Assembly (NCBI GenBank): GCA_020853255.1
Contig: JADYZI010000023.1
Coordinates: 1 to 26,474, forward strand
Reading direction: 5' to 3'
DNA: 26,474 nt
Source of the DNA: Acidobacteriota bacterium
Lineage (GTDB): Bacteria > Acidobacteriota > Blastocatellia > Pyrinomonadales > Pyrinomonadaceae
In this document: one piece after another, positions 24,109 through 26,474 of the stretch
Position numbering within the stretch: the stretch's first letter is position 1
Layout: each line of letters opens with the position of its first letter
The notes under the pieces: model-generated
Databases searched by the model: none
What the model saw: the letters and a program-made list of their open reading frames with translations, nothing else
What the model was told of the DNA's origin: nothing
Translations under genes and position numbers: made by a program

Positions 24109-24543
24109 ATGTTTAAGAAACTTACGGCCCTTTTCGCATTTATGACGGCGTTGTCGTTTGCCGCCGTTGCCCAATCGGTGTACACACCGGAAAAAGGCTC
24201 AGCCGAGCGCAAGGCAATACTTGATTCATTGCGTATTCCGGTTGAGAGACAGCTAAAACAAAAGATCGTTTTTGCGGCGGATAACTTTAATGTGCTGGGC
24301 ACATGGGCATTTGTCAGCGGAACGCCTCAGGCGCAGTCCGGCGGCCCTCCCGATTACAGCGGGACCGTATTTCAAGAAGCAAAGGAAGCCGGTGCCTTTG
24401 ACAATAATTTCTTTGCGTTGCTTCGAAAGTCAGCCGGCAAATGGCGGGTCGTAAAATATGCCATCGGCTGCACCGATGTTTGTTATGTAGATTGGTGGAG
24501 AAGGTATAAGGCCCCGAAGGCGATCTTTCCATATGTGGAATAA
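24109..24543 (+). CDS. small secreted protein of unknown function
   Basis: A 144-residue exported protein. ATG 24109 gives a clear signal peptide (FKKLTALFAFMTALSFAAVA, mature start Q); an upstream in-frame ATG at 24040 would bury it, so I reject that start. The mature part has a charged helical N-terminus (KAILDSLRIPVERQL), an FNVLGTWAFVSGTPQ strand region, and a C-terminal block KWRVVKYAIGCTDVCYVDWW with two Cys four residues apart that could form a disulfide. I recall similar secreted proteins of unknown role in other bacteria but no name. It lies 95 bases after ileS and only 5 bases before the nucleotidyltransferase-like gene, so it probably starts that operon. Confidence 0.75.
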   Translation: MFKKLTALFAFMTALSFAAVAQSVYTPEKGSAERKAILDSLRIPVERQLKQKIVFAADNFNVLGTWAFVSGTPQAQSGGPPDYSGTVFQEAKEAGAFDNNFFALLRKSAGKWRVVKYAIGCTDVCYVDWWRRYKAPKAIFPYVE

Positions 24544-24548
24544 TTCAG

Positions 24549-25175
24549 ATGGCTGTTGATTTTCAATCAGTGCTGGCCTCGCCCGACGCAACCTATAACG
24601 AAGGCGTCAAGCTCTTTAGAGGGAAAGGGATGCTAAATAGTGCATTGCGGAATATCGCGGCGGATCTTGATCGCGAAATGATCGATTATCTGGCGATCGG
24701 TGCAATGGCTCTAAATCGTCATGGATACAGGCGGTTTACTGAAGATATTGATCTCTTATTGACGGCTGAAGGATTAGAGAGGTTTCGCGAATTGCTCGTC
24801 GGCCGCGGATATCGACCAGCCTTCGAAGGTGCGCGCAAAAAATACCGCACGTCGGAAAATATACCCCTTGAGATCATTACAACCGGCGAATATCCCGGAG
24901 ACGGCAAGCCGAAACCGGTCGTCTTTCCTGACCCAAAAGAGTTTGCGGTCGTGATAGACGGTATCAAGACGATCTCGCTCGAAAAGCTTATCGAACTCAA
25001 ACTTGCGTCGGGCCTGACAGCGCCGCATAGATTAAAAGACCTTGCCGATGTGCAGGAATTGATCAAGGTCAAACACCTTGATAAAACGTATGCCGAAAAG
25101 CTGGATGCATCGGTTCGCGACAAGTTCATCGAATTGGCCGAAGCGGTTGCCGCCGCTGGGGACGAACAAGATTGA
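24549..25175 (+). CDS. nucleotidyltransferase-fold protein (AbiEii/MNT-like)
   Basis: A 208-residue protein with the minimal nucleotidyltransferase signature: YLAIGAMALNRHGYRRFTEDIDLLL, with the GA at 51-52 and the metal-binding pair D66/D68. A third acidic residue could be E108 in IPLEIITTGEYPGDGKPKP. The helical C-terminus has ISLEKLIELKLASG and HRLKDLADVQELI, typical of this stand-alone family. Relatives include AbiEii-type toxins and tRNA-modifying MNT antitoxins, but this gene has neither an AbiEi nor a HEPN partner next to it; its neighbours are two small secreted proteins and lspA. The third acidic residue being Glu rather than Asp may or may not matter. Function unknown; cytoplasmic. 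Confidence 0.8.
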   Translation: MAVDFQSVLASPDATYNEGVKLFRGKGMLNSALRNIAADLDREMIDYLAIGAMALNRHGYRRFTEDIDLLLTAEGLERFRELLVGRGYRPAFEGARKKYRTSENIPLEIITTGEYPGDGKPKPVVFPDPKEFAVVIDGIKTISLEKLIELKLASGLTAPHRLKDLADVQELIKVKHLDKTYAEKLDASVRDKFIELAEAVAAAGDEQD

Positions 25176-25199
25176 ATCGTCAAACGTAGAAGGATGACT

Positions 25200-25661
25200 A
25201 TGAAAAAATCAACCCTATTGTTCGTGACTGTCCTGGTTTTCGTGATCGGCGGTTTTGCTCAAACCTCTGAAAAAGACGCAGTGCGCGTTCCGCTCGATAA
25301 TTACATCAAAGCACATGCGACCGGCGATCCTGAATATGCGCGGAAGGCGTTCCACACCGAGGGGAACATGATCTGGATACGCGACGGGAAATATGCGATC
25401 GAACCGTTCGATTCGCTTATTGAGCGTGCCTTTACCGGCAAGCCCGCGGCGGATGAAGAGAAAAGAAAGAACGGCCGGCGGATCGAGGCCATCGATATTA
25501 CGGGCGATGCAGCAGTTGCAAGGATCGTTTTGGATTATCCGGCGGTGAAATTTGTTGACTATATGACGCTGTTGAAAATAAACGGTGAGTGGGAGATCGT
25601 CAATAAATCGTACTACGCCGAAAGAAAACAGCAGCCGGCCGCTGCCGCAAAAACGCAGTGA
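25200..25661 (+). CDS. secreted NTF2-like (Lumazine_bd_2/SnoaL-type) protein
   Basis: A 153-residue exported protein with a signal peptide (KKSTLLFVTVLVFVIGGFA, mature start Q) and a cone-shaped NTF2-like domain: DAVRVPLDNYIKAHATGDPEYARKAF, then RIEAIDITGDAAVARIVLDY and LLKINGEWEIVNKSYYAE, the typical Lumazine_bd_2 pattern. This fold is used by many small enzymes and binding proteins, so no reaction can be assigned. I chose ATG 25200 because AGAAGG ends six bases before it; ATG 25194 lies inside that site. The stop overlaps the GTG start of lspA (GTGA), so the two are translationally coupled. Confidence 0.85.
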   Translation: MKKSTLLFVTVLVFVIGGFAQTSEKDAVRVPLDNYIKAHATGDPEYARKAFHTEGNMIWIRDGKYAIEPFDSLIERAFTGKPAADEEKRKNGRRIEAIDITGDAAVARIVLDYPAVKFVDYMTLLKINGEWEIVNKSYYAERKQQPAAAAKTQ

Positions 25662-26185
25662 ATAAGCGCGATATCATTTGGAAACTAGCCTACCTCGTCA
25701 TTGCCGGCGGGGTTTTTATGGTGGACCAGGCAAGCAAAGCCTGGGCGGTAAGGCGGCTCCGGTTTGGCGATGAAATGAACGTCATTTCGGGGTTCCTGAA
25801 TTTTGCCTATGCCCAGAACACAGGCGTTGCATTTTCAATGCTGGACGACCACGGAAGCACAGGCCGGTGGGGGTTGTCGATAATTGCGATATTTGCCGGC
25901 GTCCTGGTCTTGTATTTCTTCTGGCGGACGCCGCGCACGGATGACCGCATTTTGGGTTCTCTCGCGTTGCTCCTCGCGGGTATTGCGGGCAACGTGACAG
26001 ACCGCCTGCGGCTCGGATTTGTTGTTGACTTTATCGACGTCCAGTTCGGCTCATGGCATTATCCGACGTTTAACGTGGCGGATATGGCGATTGTCACCGG
26101 TGCGGGCCTGATGATCCTCGATATAATACTGTCCAAGCGTAAGGCAGAAACACGACCGGTAGGGAGTGTGCCGGAGAGCAAGTAG
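25658..26185 (+). CDS. lspA: lipoprotein signal peptidase (signal peptidase II)
   Basis: Inner-membrane aspartyl protease that cleaves the signal peptide of lipid-modified prolipoproteins. The 175-residue product has four membrane helices and the family blocks VDQASKAWA (22-30), NTGVAFSML (54-62), GNVTDRLRLGFVVDFID (111-127) and FNVADMAI (138-145). The catalytic Asp pair is D124 and D142. The usual GGNLIDR is GNVTDR here, a mild variation. Start GTG 25658 overlaps the stop of the NTF2-like gene. lgt follows 54 bases later; together they supply the lipidation and cleavage steps of lipoprotein maturation. Confidence 0.96.
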   Translation: MNKRDIIWKLAYLVIAGGVFMVDQASKAWAVRRLRFGDEMNVISGFLNFAYAQNTGVAFSMLDDHGSTGRWGLSIIAIFAGVLVLYFFWRTPRTDDRILGSLALLLAGIAGNVTDRLRLGFVVDFIDVQFGSWHYPTFNVADMAIVTGAGLMILDIILSKRKAETRPVGSVPESK

Positions 26186-26207
26186 TTTGACCGTTTGCGA
26201 GAAGAAC

Positions 26208-26228
26208 CCACCCGCTAATGCGAGGTGG
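26208..26228 (+). promoter_or_regulatory. hairpin covering the lgt ribosome binding site
   Basis: CCACC-CGC (26208-26215) pairs with GCG-A-GGTGG (26220-26228): eight pairs with one bulged A and a TAAT loop. The 3' arm contains GAGGTGG, the likely lgt ribosome binding site, so the structure could limit lgt translation unless lspA ribosomes or other factors open it. Confidence 0.4.
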
Positions 26229-26239
26229 TGCTGACCTGA

Positions 26240-26474
26240 ATGTACCCAGAACTTTTCCGAATCGGCAGTTTTCCCGTGACCAGCTATGGCCTGTGGCTGG
26301 CGGTCGGAATGCTGCTTGCGCTGTTCGTCGCTTCGCGGCTGGCGGCGAAGGACGGGCTGCCGCGCGAGCGGATATATGATCTCGGGCTTTGGACGCTGCT
26401 CGGCGGGCTGTTGGGATCAAAAATTCTGATGTTCTTTGTCGATGACAACGTGAACATCTTTTCGCTCGACTTTC
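26240..26474 (+). CDS. lgt: prolipoprotein diacylglyceryl transferase, 5' part only
   Basis: Lgt transfers diacylglycerol from phosphatidylglycerol to the lipobox Cys of prolipoproteins, the step before LspA. The first 78 codons are visible: YPELFRIGSFPVTSYGLWLAVG, then LLALFVASRLAAKDGLPRERIYDLGLW and LLGGLLGSKIL, matching the Lgt N-terminus (I-x-x-F-x-V-x-SYG, then the GxxG-S/AR region). ATG 26240 directly follows an in-frame TGA, so the start is certain. GAGGTGG lies 11-17 bases upstream. Confidence 0.93.
   Translation, partial: MYPELFRIGSFPVTSYGLWLAVGMLLALFVASRLAAKDGLPRERIYDLGLWTLLGGLLGSKILMFFVDDNVNIFSLDF

Overview
The window is an ordinary-looking bacterial chromosome segment at roughly 50-55% GC, with no insertion sequence, phage, CRISPR array or rRNA. 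Gene content suggests a Gram-negative-type member of Acidobacteriota, perhaps Blastocatellia/Pyrinomonadales. That placement rests on remembered resemblance of several proteins, not on a search. Supporting traits are sigma-54 activators, a SurA-like periplasmic protein, many small secreted proteins ending their signal peptide in a Q-start mature form, GTG/TTG starts and mostly weak Shine-Dalgarno sites.

Layout. 1-1299 (minus): yggS-yggT overlapping pair. 1323-1860 (plus): small uncharacterised ORFs, including a 44-residue Lys-rich protein with a perfect ribosome binding site. 2206-4478 (plus): tRNA-Leu(CAG) with promoter and terminator, rsmG, and a secreted TPR protein. 4497-9919 (minus): one probable operon of a soluble sensor kinase, an NtrC-type regulator and two secreted, active-site-degenerate thermonuclease-fold paralogues, with a good sigma-70 promoter and a palindromic operator at its start. 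10107-10958 (plus): a SurA_N protein and tRNA-Leu(CAA). 11024-11516 (minus): a two-gene uncharacterised module. 11711-14806 (minus): a 1031-residue TPR-sigma-54 activator, divergent from a GH63-type glucosidase and glucose dehydrogenase (15028-18809). 18984-20368: clpS coupled to a DUF2157-like membrane protein. 20441-20933: a DUF4160/DUF2442 pair. 20977-24013: ileS with a leader that looks like a peptide-coupled attenuator. 24109-26474: a secreted protein, a nucleotidyltransferase-fold protein, an NTF2-like secreted protein, lspA and the start of lgt.

How the genes may work together. The clearest functional units are glucosidase plus glucose dehydrogenase (glycoside to glucose to gluconolactone), lspA-lgt (lipoprotein maturation), and the kinase/regulator/pseudo-nuclease operon, whose purpose is unknown. 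The most notable candidates for new biology are that operon, the ileS leader, and the small paired modules at 11024-11516 and 20441-20933.
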